NCBI GenBank assembly: GCA_022494885.1
Contig: JAGVSM010002815.1
Location: 1 to 64,000, forward strand
Direction: 5' to 3'
Length of the DNA: 64,000 bases
Origin: Micrasema longulum
Taxonomy: Eukaryota > Arthropoda > Insecta > Trichoptera > Brachycentridae
Positions 22,752 through 34,783 of the stretch are shown here, piece after piece (within the stretch, counting starts at the first letter, position 1; each line of letters begins with the position of its first letter). Position numbers and translations under genes: made by a program. Under the pieces are notes generated by a model. It saw only the letters and a list, made by a program, of their open reading frames with translations, was not told where the DNA came from and searched no databases.

Positions 22752-23470
22752 GATGATTTTATTTATTTATTTACACTCTTTATCAAAATACAATTCCATG
22801 TTTACTTTGCCCAGCCAACAAGGGTACATACCCCGTTCCAAGCTAGGCAATCACATTTGAATATATTATAATAGTTAACAAATTAATATAGAGCACAGAC
22901 AAACAAAATATAAACTTATTCGTATACACATTTTGATACATATACATACAGACATACACATATATACACACATATATATATATATACACATCACATATAT
23001 ACACAATACATGTACATACACACGCACGTACACACATCCATGCGCATACACATGCATACATTCATAAAAACATAGACAATTTATTTATGCGAAACTTCAT
23101 GGTTGTCATCCATAAATATATATTTTTTTTAATATTCCTTATTTTTTATATTTTATTTTCGACATTTAGTAAGAATCTCCAATCCGTGGCATGCATCAAC
23201 TTTTCTGACTCCCTACGACCAATGTCATGAAAGAGCGAGGTCAACACCTTCCGTAACTTGACAACACTTCCGTCTTTCCACGATTCTGGCAAAAGTTCTC
23301 GATGCCAGAACAGTGTTAACCCCTTCACTTAGTATCAGATCCCTATTATAGTTGTGGTTAACGCTAGGGTAAATGTCTCTATTTAAGTGTACCACTACCG
23401 TTCTCAATATATACTGTTGAATAATATTCAGTACTCTGAATTCTTTGAAGAGTAAGTCACTTGGATAACG
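22752..23470 (-). pseudogene. LINE-B 3' end, copy 2
   Basis: It is closely similar to 6625-7378 along its whole length, including the AAATAAATAAATA terminus, the CA/TA simple repeat (about 22930-23050) and the reverse transcriptase C-terminus (LLPESWKDGSVVKLRKVL). Internal deletions near 23296 and 23345 shift the frame. It is truncated 5' at the same place as copy 1, next to the CTTGGATAACGAAATG block. Confidence 0.75.
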
Positions 23471-23574
23471 AAATGTTTTTTTTAAAACGAAATTATTGCC
23501 AACAATGTTTGTTGTATGTCCAAATGTTTGCAGACAAGCTGATTCTGATGGCTGATCGAAATTTGTTACAACAG

Positions 23575-23775
23575 AGTAGAAAAACGCTTTTGAGAAGGGA
23601 ATATAGAAGTCTAGGCATTTACAGAGCTTATGACCTGTCATTGACTGGTTTAAGTGACCGCTTTACACACTGTGTAACATTCACCATTCTACCTATTTAA
23701 AACAGCCAATGACAGGTCATAAGCCCTGTATATGCTTAGACTTCCATATTCCCTTCTCAAAAGTGTTTTCCCTCT
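23575..23775. mobile_element. MITE family C, palindromic copy
   Basis: The left arm GAGAAGGGAATATAGAAGTC ... TATGACCTGTCATTGAC faces a right arm CAATGACAGGTCATAAGC ... ATTCCCTTCTC, a near-perfect head-to-head palindrome. The centre holds the TTACACACTGTGTAACAT block. It is non-coding. Confidence 0.65.
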
Positions 23776-25004
23776 CTGTTGCAACAAATTTAGATATGAT
23801 TTTCATTTGGAACATTATTGTGTCCATAAGCAGTAACCCAAAACAATTAATTAGGTTGAATTGACCAAGCGGTATTAGTTTTTTAAGCAGTTTTATACTT
23901 TGTTTGACTTTAATCATGAGTGTGGCCATATGCGAAGCAAAGTGTAGTCGCATGCAAAAAATAAAAATCTCCAAATCAACAACTTCTAGGGGGTAAATAA
24001 AATTCAGAATACCACCCTAGATGGTTTATTCACAGTGCAAGAAATGCGACTTGTAAAATTTGTTTTATAACTAATATTTTTCAACGAATGGACCAGCATG
24101 TCCCAGCAATTTCATGTGCCAGCAGTTTGTACGAACTATGCCCAGAACTTTCCAATAATACGTTTAGCTTGTGAATATAATTTAAACTTTCCTTCATTGA
24201 TCCGTTTGATTGTCACAAATTAACATTTATAATGCGCGTTTTAAAACAAACTTTTTTTTCTTATAAGTTTCTATAATAAAATCTTATATTATCTCTAATT
24301 CTTCATATTTATTTTATATATTTTGATAATTTTGACACTTGTGCAATAATATTTACACACATGTCCACCCTCATTCCATAATAACACCCACTCACCTTCC
24401 CTCTCACACACTTACACTAACACAAACACACTAGCATGTATTGTATGAGTATTTAATGTATTTCTGTGGATATCTGTCATTGTTTATTTATTATATTTTT
24501 TTACATGTATTACTGTTGATATCCTAATAAATAAAATAAAATAAAATGCATTTTGATCTCATCCTATCTTTTTGATTGCATACAATATTTCTTTACTGCA
24601 AATTGTATAAAAATGTAAAAGGGTATGTTGGAAAATAAATCAAGAATGAACCAATAGGCGTAAATAAATAAACAAATCATTTTAAAAATATTTATTTAAA
24701 CATTTAAATAACAAAATGTATTCATACATATTTTATTAATCACATAATAATATAACCAAGCAAACGGGTGTGTCACATCCCTTACAACTGAAATAATATA
24801 TTTCTTTTAGAATAAAATAAAATTAAGCAATCGTACATAAATATTTAGTTACTGTTTCGCTAAGGTTTTAAAAATAATATTGTCAAGTAAATGCAAAAAT
24901 TACGATTTCGCTGTTCCCGCATGAAACGAGTTTACGAAGAACATATTTAAAATGCTGTATCTTCAATTGACAAGAATTGTTTTGAAATCCAGTGGAGACA
25001 AGTT

Positions 25005-25260
25005 CGTCTCATAGTGCTGGTGAGCGCGATCACCTAATACGCTTGAGGTCTCAGGTTCGACTCCCGGCAGAGTCGACATAAAACATTTGTTCCAAAGGAA
25101 GTTCTGCACTGCTATAATATATCATTTCTCTGCGTCCGGGCGGATTAAGAATACAGTTCCGTGTGTGAAATAGAACCAGAATCCTGGACGGGTCCTTTCC
25201 GCAATATGTCCGCCTCTTAAGGCCCTGGGATCGATTTCTGGGAAGGTCGACTTGAAACAT
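25005..25260 (+). repeat. tRNA-derived SINE family 4
   Basis: Box A is TAGTGCTGGTGAGCGCG and box B is GGTTCGACTCCC at 25025-25070. A body follows with GTGTGAAATAGAACCAGAAT and GTCCTTTCCGCAATATGTCC. Similar body and head pieces lie directly after the AMPK-alpha stop codon (60300-60480). A SINE is more likely than a tRNA gene because of the attached body. Confidence 0.55.
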
Positions 25261-25264
25261 TGAT

Positions 25265-25375
25265 TAGTAAGGTGGTACTATGTATTTCATGTTCCCCACT
25301 GGCACTTGAAGCGTAAGACTGCTCACCTTACCATCGTGCCCAATGCACCATTCGGTGTGGACAAGTATGACGATG
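25265..25375 (+). repeat. SINE family 1 body fragment
   Basis: A CTTGAAGCGTAAGACTG block and a CAATGCACCATTCGGTGTGG block match the SINE at 3735-4015 in reverse orientation. Confidence 0.45.
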
Positions 25376-25419
25376 AAGATACACAATGTTAACAAGAATT
25401 TCAGATATGCAGTGGTTTG

Positions 25420-25560
25420 ACTTGGTGAGGAATGAAAAATAAACAGACGCAGCAAACTCCTGTGGCAGCTGTCGATACAATTGGCTGGGCCATATACCAT
25501 GGATGCCTCCTGAGAGCCTTAATCACGCTTGCTTACTTTACAAGGCATCAGGTAAAGCCT
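25420..25560 (+). pseudogene. LINE reverse transcriptase 3' fragment
   Basis: Plus-strand codons, with frame breaks, read WMPPESLNHACLLYKASG-like sequence. This is the same piece found in reverse at about 11270-11330. Small and non-functional. Confidence 0.45.
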
Positions 25561-25914
25561 TAAAATATTTTAAATGATTTAAAAATTACATGCTGGATAA
25601 ATTTTTATATAAAATGTAATGTAATAGTCAAAGTTTATATTAGTTCTTAAGATGTTATAAAAATACATAAATAACGAATTCTAAGACTGATCTTCGACTC
25701 ACCTTAGAAAAAAAATTAAACTACATTTGAAAAATAGTTCATACCTATTTAAATATTATGAAAATAACTCCATGGTTTAAGAAAAACAATATAGTTTAAA
25801 GTACTGGTTGGGCTGATAATCAGTGCGCCTTATCAACAGATATTATGTTGAGCAAACTCAACACAGGGCTCTTGGCCTCATAGAGTTCGGGATACATGAT
25901 TTTTTGTAATATGT

Positions 25915-26345
25915 ATCTTATGGTCACATCGTCCTCATCGATTATATGCAAAAAGAAAGAAGTAATAACCGGCGAGTACTACACATAATTACTTGATCGA
26001 TTGATGGTAAAAATCACCGAAGTCCGGCATCATATGCAACATAAAAAATTCCTCTTCCATCACGATAATGCTCCGGCAAATTCATCCATGAAAGCAAGGC
26101 TAAATTGAATGAATGGCTTCCTAATCCACCTTATTCTCCGGATATGGCCCCGTGCAACTTCTACTTTTCCCATTAAAAAAGATGGCTTCGTGAAAAGCAA
26201 TTTGCATCGAATACGTATGTTCAATTGGAAACGAAGGGCTATTTTGAAAAGTTACCGGAATCGTATTATGCGAAGGAATCAAAAGGTTGAAAAATCACTA
26301 GAATCGTTATATCGAACTAAAAGGGGACTATGTTGAAGAATGAAA
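25915..26345 (+). pseudogene. Mariner transposase C-terminal relic
   Basis: Translation with frame changes gives GHIVLIDYMQK, ITGEYY, then KKFLFHHDNAPANSS, then PPYSPDMAPC-like and finally LKGDYVE-like residues. The HDNAPxH and YSPDLAP motifs, including the second and third catalytic acidic residues, are diagnostic of mariner transposases. The frames are broken and the N-terminal half is missing. Confidence 0.75.
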
Positions 26346-27059
26346 TTATTTTTCCCCAAAAACTTGTGTTGTTTATTGTTACTTACTTATTTTATCGGCC
26401 CACCTAGTACATAATGATTTTAATAGCAAAACAAATTAAACTTAGAACCTAATAAAATTATTTTCTCTATAAAATAGTTAACTCTATCATATCACATTTA
26501 GATATATTATAAGCATTTAGTATTTTTGACAATAAGCTCAATATTACAAATTACAATCTAAATATGAAAACAAAAATAAATAAAAATGAATTTCCAAAAA
26601 AACATTTTACTTCCTCATTAACTAAAAAGCCCTATACATAAGGGAATACAATATGTCTTGCAGCTACAAAGAGCAAAGACGATTAAAATTGTAACATATT
26701 TATGTTTAAAAATTATTTCATTGCATAAAAATTGTAAGGATTTATGTTATAATTTTACGATTTTGCTTTTACAAAGTCAAATATAAAAAGCCTTTTTTTA
26801 TTCATAACATATCGTCTATGTAAGTTGAATACCGCGGACGAACCATTTTCGACGATTAACTAACGATTTTGTAAAAAAAATAATTAAATGCAGTTTATTT
26901 TGTGTTGTTGATTTAAATCAGAAAAAATATTTTTACTATCCTGTGCGTCTATGTTTATTGCAGCAGTTAAACTGGAAATTATGTATGGCTTATTTGGAAG
27001 GCGAGAGTTCACATTTTGCCAAATCTCCCCCTCCAATCCCAGGTCTATAAAGAGCCTGT

Positions 27060-27355
27060 AAACGGCGAGAGTTTACATTTTAATAAATCTCCCCCTCCAA
27101 GCCCAGATCCGTAAAGTATCGGGCTATTAGGTAGGGAGCGAGCTCTTTAATATCCTCAGGTTTAACCAGTGGTCCCCCGAGGATGAGGCTCCTTTCATGA
27201 TGTAAAGCATCACATTCACATAGAATGTGCATAGGTGTTTCCTCATCTGCACTGCAGAACCTACACCTAGAAGTTTCGGAAAGGTTCATTCTAGCGCGGT
27301 GTTTGTTCAATCTGCAGTGCCCTGGGCGGGCTCCAGTGATTACCATCACTTGATT
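27060..27355 (-). pseudogene. LINE RNase H-domain C-terminus
   Basis: The minus-strand open frame 27349-27080 reads ITGARPGHCRLNKHRARMNL, then CRFCSADEETPMHILCECDA. This is the LTGH...LNKH...C.C..EEET.EH.LC.C sequence that follows RNase H in R1-type LINEs. It runs to a stop after GLEGEIY. A partial duplicate of the tail lies just beyond (26998-27055). Related pieces are at 49375-49605 and 56470-56535. Confidence 0.75.
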
Positions 27356-28850
27356 TCAGCTGAGCTTCATTAGGTCAAAGGCAAACCTTTGCGAGAACCC
27401 TTTTATCAGTTCGTAAGCAGCCTATTGGTCAATTTAAAAAATTCAAGTAAACCAGTCAATGCGGCTTGTCCAATTCAATTGTAAATGCTAAAAAAACATA
27501 TTTAGATTTTTTGGCTCATATGCGATATTGAACTTACATGGACGATTCGGAATTATGTTTTTGCACTAAGATACGGTTGATAATAATTACGTTGTTTCTC
27601 TTTTTAAATCGAGGAAAATTATTTAATTTTCTCAAAGGAAAACACATTATTTATAAATTTTTAACTTTGTTGCCTGGACAGACATTCATTAAGAATTTCA
27701 TTGTCTTCATTGAGATACTGTAGGTAACTACAAATAATTTAAGTTTTAAACAGGTCAGTAAGACTATAATAAGTCTGACAATGTCTGGAAAGCAATGAAA
27801 CCGTTAACTGATAATCATATAAAACTAATGTTTATACAATTCAACGTATTTTTTTTTAAGAAACTAGAAACATTCATTTTAATTTCTTATATTACTACCA
27901 AATAATTAATAAAAATACATAATTAATAATATATTATAAGTTGTAAGTACTGAAATATGTTACACAAACTATGTGAAAAATTAATTTGATAAATAATTAT
28001 ATCGTCAGTAAAAAACGCTAAATGACCGATGCCCCATAAGGCGAATTTTTCAGGAGTCAATTAATTTTTTTTAAATTAAAAATGAGTGTGACGATATGGA
28101 GCGTTTTAATGAATGGGTATTTGAATATAGTTTTCCTGTCACTCTTTCGCAGAAGTACGTCAGAAGACGGTAGATAAAACTAGGTAAGATTAGGGGTTTT
28201 TGAATGGTCCTAGCTCTTATAAAAGACTATTTATCAACAATAAAAAAACAACGGGGCACATCAATGGAGGATATGTGTGTAAAAAAATACCGCTCTATTC
28301 CCATAATCCAGGGGGTCCTACGGGAATACATTTGTATGAAGGAAAGTCAAACCGTGCATTCTCGTGACAATTCATAAAATTAAGTTCTATTTTGTGTGAT
28401 ATAAATCCATAGATTTTATGAACGTCGTACAAGAGTGTTTTTTAAGTATGTAAATGTGGAAATTTAATTAATACAACATTTTGGCTATAGTGGCGCGTCA
28501 GGCACTTAACCTTTTTACTGACGATATTTAAGGCAAAAAGCTAGATAATCACTACTACATACTGCGTAAGCTTTTAATTAAATAGTATTTTAGAAATTAT
28601 TAACTAAAACATCAAATGGCTAAGGGTCGGATGAATTGAAAAAGTTTATAAAACTTTTTTGTCAATATGAACAAGCAGCTTGGGTTAAAAGACAAAACAA
28701 CTTATTGTGCCCATTTTTAAGAAAACGTAAAATTTATTTAACTTTTTTAAGAAAACACTGTAAAACTCATTCTTTACCCTGGCGTTTAACAAATACACAT
28801 TGCCTTACCAGCCGCATCTCATTTTTAGTGAGTATTGCAATGCCATTCGT

Positions 28851-29218
28851 AATAAGGAAGTTCAGTGGTTTTTTTTTCCAATATAGTATCGAGCAAAAAT
28901 ATTTTAATGTACCGTATTATCAGTGCTATGATTTTTAAAGTTTTGAGATTTTTTAATTACTCCGCCTGCGACGTCACAAGTTTTCTACGGCGAGTTGTCC
29001 TGATTGGTGGGTTGGCTTCCCGGTGACCGGAAATGTATCACAACACTCTGTCACCGGTTGATTTCAGAGAACTAGCGACGTCATTCGAAGCAGTTCATTT
29101 AAATTATTTTTTAATGCATTTTTGAAAAACTTCTCGGTCATTTAAATGCTCTAATTTTTGCCGCACATAAGAAAACATTTTTATGTGCAATTTCCCACTG
29201 CACTGAACTTCCTCATTG
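28851..29218. mobile_element. MITE family A, copy 2
   Basis: The left end is AATAAGGAAGTTCAGTGG and the right end is CACTGAACTTCCTCATTG, an inverted pair. GCGACGTCAC and GCGACGTCATTCG replace the two TGACGTCA sites of copy 1. It is non-coding. Confidence 0.8.
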
Positions 29219-29706
29219 CAATTAAAGATATAGCAAATCACAATACGCATGATAACATTAGTGTGAGAAATTTATTTACTTATTTCGTATGTCTGAGTAA
29301 CGAAGCATTGCCATAGATACAACATATTTCTTATGTGCTTAAAAATTGTTAAAAAAGTATTTTAAAGTATGTTTAATATGACATTACTAATTATTTACAT
29401 AACACGCTCACAGACGCTTTTTAATTGGATCCACTCATATGGACACATTATATTTTTGATATATTTTACTTCCGATTGAACCGTAGTTAATGATTTGAAA
29501 TAAATCTTATTTGACTTTCGTTGCTGCGGTTTTTTTATAGGGACACAATATCTCCTCCTACCATACGATTACTACAGTTTCCCATAGACTATGGGCCACT
29601 TTTCACTACCATGTTTTTTAGACTGACCATCATTTCCTAAATAACCAGCATAACCGCGAACATGTTAATAAATAATTGCAAGTGTATTTACAAATGAACG
29701 GATACT

Positions 29707-29962
29707 GTCGGTGAGACTGCAATACCGTATAACAATCAATTTAATGTTTAAGAAGGGGAACCCAAAAACCATTCTGTTAATATATTATTTACGATTTTAA
29801 CCAACCAGAAATACCGCTGGAGTATCAGAAAAACTATCATGATTTTGAGTAAAAATAGCAATAATTTAAAACTAACAGCTCCTTAGTCGTAATTAATTTA
29901 TTGCAGAAAAAAATTTTTGTAAAAAAAAAAAAACAGGTATGCCGTATTGCAATCTCACTGAC
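29707..29962. mobile_element. MITE family E
   Basis: The left terminus GTCGGTGAGACTGCAATACC faces a right terminus that, reverse complemented, reads GTCAGTGAGATTGCAATACG. The interior is about 210 bases and non-coding. Only one copy was noticed in the window. Confidence 0.7.
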
Positions 29963-29965
29963 TAT

Positions 29966-30696
29966 GTGAGGGTATTTAAAGAAAACTTAGAAATCTCCAT
30001 TGGGGGAGTTACTGAGATATTTGCGAAAAACTTTGAAATAAGAATTGTGAGATTTCTAATTGAACGTAGTTATGCAGAAAGCAGCCAGTCCACAATTTCG
30101 GAAAAATGAGATATTGATGTTATCGGGTGCAGTAAGGTCGATTCTATGTTCTGCTAAAAACAGCCAGACCGCTTTCATATAAAAAAACTGTATTAATCAC
30201 TTCCGGAAAAGGGTGTCGATCACAAAAACGGCATTTCTCAATTTGCAGAAAACACCCACAAAACTAGAAAAATCGTATTTACTTTTTAAAATCTTTTAAA
30301 CTGGTCAAATACACAATAAGATTCTTGTTTGTAATATTTAAAAAAACTTATGTATTCATTGTTTATCGTTTATTAAAGTCAAAAACATTCAAACTTTTGT
30401 GTAGATTTTATAATTCACTCCTTTCACAAAATGGCTATTATCTCAGTTTCACTTTTCTATGGCTGGCTGCTTTCTGTATAACTATGTTCAATTATGCTTC
30501 ACCAACTCAATGGAGAATGCTAAGTTTGCGGTGTCAAGTAGTATAATTGAAATCTGTTTTTGCAAGATTTAGAGACGGTTTTGAATTACGCTATTATTTG
30601 GGTGGGTAGGTTTTTATGTATAGTTTATTTTGGCATCAATTACTCATTTTCCGTTTTTGGTGGAGATATCTAAATTTGCTTCTAATACCCTTGTGT
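29966..30696. mobile_element. MITE family F, copy 1
   Basis: The left end GAGGGTATTTAAAGAAAACT leads into TAGAAATCTCC. The right end has GGAGATATCTAAATTTGC followed by TTCTAATACCC, its inverted counterpart. The interior matches 59624-59922 in reverse (TTTAGAGACGGTTTTGAATTAC). It directly abuts MITE E. Confidence 0.65.
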
Positions 30697-33187
30697 GTCT
30701 GTTCTGTTCTTCAAAGTTGTTATGAAATTAAAGAATTTTCTCATAACAAACAAAATCACATCTTATCACAATAAGATCCATTAGAGAATGAAGGCTATCA
30801 CCTAGAAACTGAAATGCTTTAAATTACAAAACGGCTATGTATTGTAACAGGGCTATTAACGTGACAATTACGTGGACGTGCAATACGTCGAGTGACAAGA
30901 AATAAAACTGAAATGTACAATCGAAGGCGATTTGTATCCAGCCAAAACGTTATGACTGATCTTCGGGTCAGCCGGAATGAATGAAAAAATACACCATTCA
31001 ATGTGGCATATGCTTCTTCAACCAAAATGCGATGCGGCTAATTGTCGATTGGCTCTTTTACAATACAGACCTGTTTGTAATTTGGCAAGTCGACATGTAT
31101 TCCGGCTAAAATGACGATTCGACTGCGACATGTCTAATCAATTATACAACATTGGTCTTAAGGTATTTTAAATTTAATGCTTTTAAATGTCAAAGTGATT
31201 TCATTTTGCAATGAAAACAGTGAATTCAAAATCCTAGATTTTTAAATTGTTTTTAGATATTAATTTGATCATTTGGTCGTTTTATCTTTTTTATTAGAAA
31301 AGAATTCATAAAAATATAACATTAGGAATGAAAGAAAAGCGTATTATATATTAATAAAGCTATATCTTAAATGTTTACACTATGAAATTAGTAAATTATT
31401 TCACTAAACTACAGAATTCGAATACTGAAAATATTTAAAATGTTGCAACAATTGATAAATATTTACAAAGAAAATGGTAACTTTTTATATGCATCTAATT
31501 TAACATGAGAAAAAAGGCATTTCACAGTACTTAAATATATAAAACGATGGAATATTAAAAAATTAATAAAATGAAGCCTCATTTGGCAGCCATCTTAAGT
31601 TATTATTTGCATAAAAAACATGTCACATATTTGATTTGTGTTTGTTACATGTTTGGCCATTGAGAAAAAAACGACAAATTTAATTCAATACTAATCTATA
31701 TGCAAGCCTGTATCCTGATACTCGAGTATCTAGTCAAATAAGGAAATATAAGGACGACAACTTTTCAAGCAAAAACAACTGTCCCATAAAATCGAAATGA
31801 GTTATTTTTACATTTCGGATTTGTTAGTACTAAAAAATTAATTAATTATTTTCTATAACATTATTTCTAAAAACATTTGTACGGCGTCCTCTGCTGGCCA
31901 ACTTTTTTATCTGTGGAGCTTGTATATAGATTGGTATTGGTTTAACCTACAAATTAGTACTTAACTATTTCATTGCCTTAGTTGGAAAAAAAACTAAGAA
32001 AAAATATCATTGTTTTTAGAAAAAGACTAATGACTAAAAAATATATTGTATATCCGATAAAATAGAGTCATAACTAAAAAAATCTGATTTTTAGTTAAGT
32101 GTACAGAATAAATTATTTAAAAAACTGTTATTTGCTAAAAAAAAATCCATAATTAAAACTTTATAATTTACCCACTTGATGGCTGTATGGCGCACTAAAT
32201 CTAAGTGATAATTTGCTACCCTCTAAAGAGACGCCCTTTTACACTACTGCAAACAAAAGCGTTCCAAATTTTTGGTTTATCAACAAACGTGTAATGGACA
32301 GTTTCGGTTTGGGCTTGCAATTCTCGACCGAGTACCTACGGCCAGTTGTATCGCTGTAAACTGTAGCTAACTTTGTGATTGATAATCATAGAATGGTTTC
32401 TATCCGCACGAGCGACTCTATAAGCGGGTGGCATATTATTACACTAAACACTAAAATTGATTTAAACACCGCCTCTCGCAAGCAGTGTCATATTTGAACT
32501 ATTTTTTTAATGACAATCGTGATTTTCTTTTAAAAATGTCATAACAATTTTTTAGAACAAAAATTTCAAATATGTATATATGAAAAGAAAAACAAAAATC
32601 AATGAAAAATACACTGTTTGAAGACATGTATTTAAATTTAGTTTTTCAGGTCTCCGGGAAATTATTTTTTGAGTTATGACTCTGTTTTAGTATGGTTTAT
32701 TATTTAGCTGGGTTAGCAAAACTATAAATAAAATATTAATTAGCGGATAACCTACAAATTTCAAAAGAAAATGTTGTGAAATAAATTGTTATAAAAGAGA
32801 TAATTGGTATTTTTCACTCGTGTCTTTTCCCCACTAAGACAGAATTCAATATTAAATTATTTATTGGTGCCATGTGTAAATTAATTAAATAAACAAACGC
32901 TAATTTATTAATGGTTTATTTTTAATATAAACCATTTGTTAATATCTGACATATTATGTTTCCTCAAAACCATTAAAATGCATAAGTTTATTTTGCAATT
33001 TGGCAAACTGGAATTCGTAACATTGGTGATAAAAAAATCCTTTATTTTAAGTACTTTGGTGTATCAATATATCTATAATCTGTTTTGAAAATTTTTGTAC
33101 TTAAAAAATACTATTTTTACATCAATGCGATATTGAATGGAGAAATCATACTATACATGTGAATGTCTATTTTATTAATTTTACAAA

Positions 33188-33330
33188 AAAAAAATGCACC
33201 ACAAAAGGCCAGGAGGCCTAATTACAAGCACAGAACACCCGGGCTTGAGAAAAATCACTTCTTTTATTTGTGTTCTCACCGGGAACTAAACCTGTTACCT
33301 TTCCCTGCGTGAGACTTGTATTTCAAATCA
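33188..33330 (-). repeat. SINE family 2, copy 2
   Basis: This is a reverse-orientation copy of 18533-18720: GGCCAGGAGGCC, CTTGAGAAAAATCACTT, then a head with decayed box B and GCGTGAG near 33312. Confidence 0.7.
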
Positions 33331-33837
33331 AATCATTTGTTTTGCTAAATAGCCACAAAATAAAAAAAATATCTAATTATGTGGTTAGTAAGTGTTGTAT
33401 TCCCAATTAAAGAAATAATTAAATATCTGGTTTAAAATTTCATGCTTCCTAATAATTCGATTTTACGTTTAAAATGGCTTAAAGCCAAATATATCCTCCA
33501 AGTAAATACTCCAGTGGAAGTGAAAATATCCATTATATATTGATATTCAACAATAAACGGTAGTCTTGTTAAATGATTTTTTATGTTTCGTTAAATTTGT
33601 TAAAATACAGGCATACTTTCCAAAAATGACTGGCTATATTAAATTTATTTGTAATGTTAATGTGTGAGATCTTTGGTGATGTGTAAGTAATCCTCAAAAC
33701 ACAATATAAAATATATTTCAGTTGAAAGATGGCTGAATATGTCAATTTTTTAGGGACATTGACTTTTTTTTTCAAATATGACCTTATTTTCAAATATGAC
33801 CCAGAATTTGTAAAAAAAAAGCAACTTTAGCTCAATT

Positions 33838-33935
33838 ATTCATCAATATTTATTTTATCCTCTTCAAAGTTATTACCATTAGAGTCAATATATATATGCC
33901 AACGTTTCTTCGAATCGAATTGAATAGCTTACTTT
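33838..33935 (-). pseudogene. Possible mariner-type transposase C-terminus
   Basis: On the minus strand, codons near 33925-33838 read RWHIYIDSNGNNFEEDKINI and then stop. They resemble the end of mariner-superfamily transposases (RWxKCI...GDYFEGD). It is too short for certainty and nothing upstream was recognised. Confidence 0.4.
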
Positions 33936-34224
33936 TATCACCTCGGTGTTTATTTTTTATTACAAATTCCGGGTTATATTTAAAAGTAACAGTATATCAA
34001 CGGTGGCCAATCAGTCAATCGTAGCTATTAGGGCTGTCAATCGCGACAAGCCAAAGAAAAAAATGTCAAGGTTACGGAAAAACAAAGACTTTTTAACTAT
34101 TTAGTTATATCGCATAAGTAACAAAATTGATTTTTTGATTGAATGTATGGTAAAGTTAAAAAATACAGTACTCAGTGTGAAATAACCCAGTACCTACCCT
34201 TGAGGAGTATTTGCGATATTTCAT

Positions 34225-34400
34225 AGTCTCTGTACTGGATCCTGAAGCGTATGACAAATCAGTGTTCGCCTTACTTTCAGGTGATCAAAATATGTTGAAT
34301 TTGATATTCCAATGCATTGCTCTATGCACCATTGGATGCAAATAGAGGTATGATGACTGGTAGATCGCATCGACATTGGACTGCGGGATCTGATCTAGTC
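34225..34400 (+). repeat. SINE family 1 body fragment
   Basis: A CAATGCATTGCTCTATGCACC block and the sequence around it match SINE family 1. It lies about 400 bases downstream of the CDC50 stop codon (stop on the minus strand at 34784). Confidence 0.4.
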
Positions 34401-34783
34401 GGCCCACTCTGATATACAACGCTGGATTGTGCAGCATTTTATGTAAACACTCTATGGTGAAAAAAAAATCCTTGATAAACAAATGTTCAATGCATCTTCT
34501 GACACTAGAACTAGACTTGTAAATTAAATTCCTGATTTTTCAGAGCCCATCAAACCTTTAAATTGCTCTCTTCAAAATTTATGAATAGTGACATAAAATT
34601 ATGTGTTGCGATCTTTCAACAGTTTTGACAGTAATAAATGTCAAAATTTGCAGACCCTAAGACGGCCATTTTGTTTCCAGTGGCCAGGCGTTAAGTCTGG
34701 GTGGTGTTGATTTTAGCAATACACACAATTTTGTCAACGACCAGTAACATGACAGATAGAAGTAATTATTGAAGACATTTGGT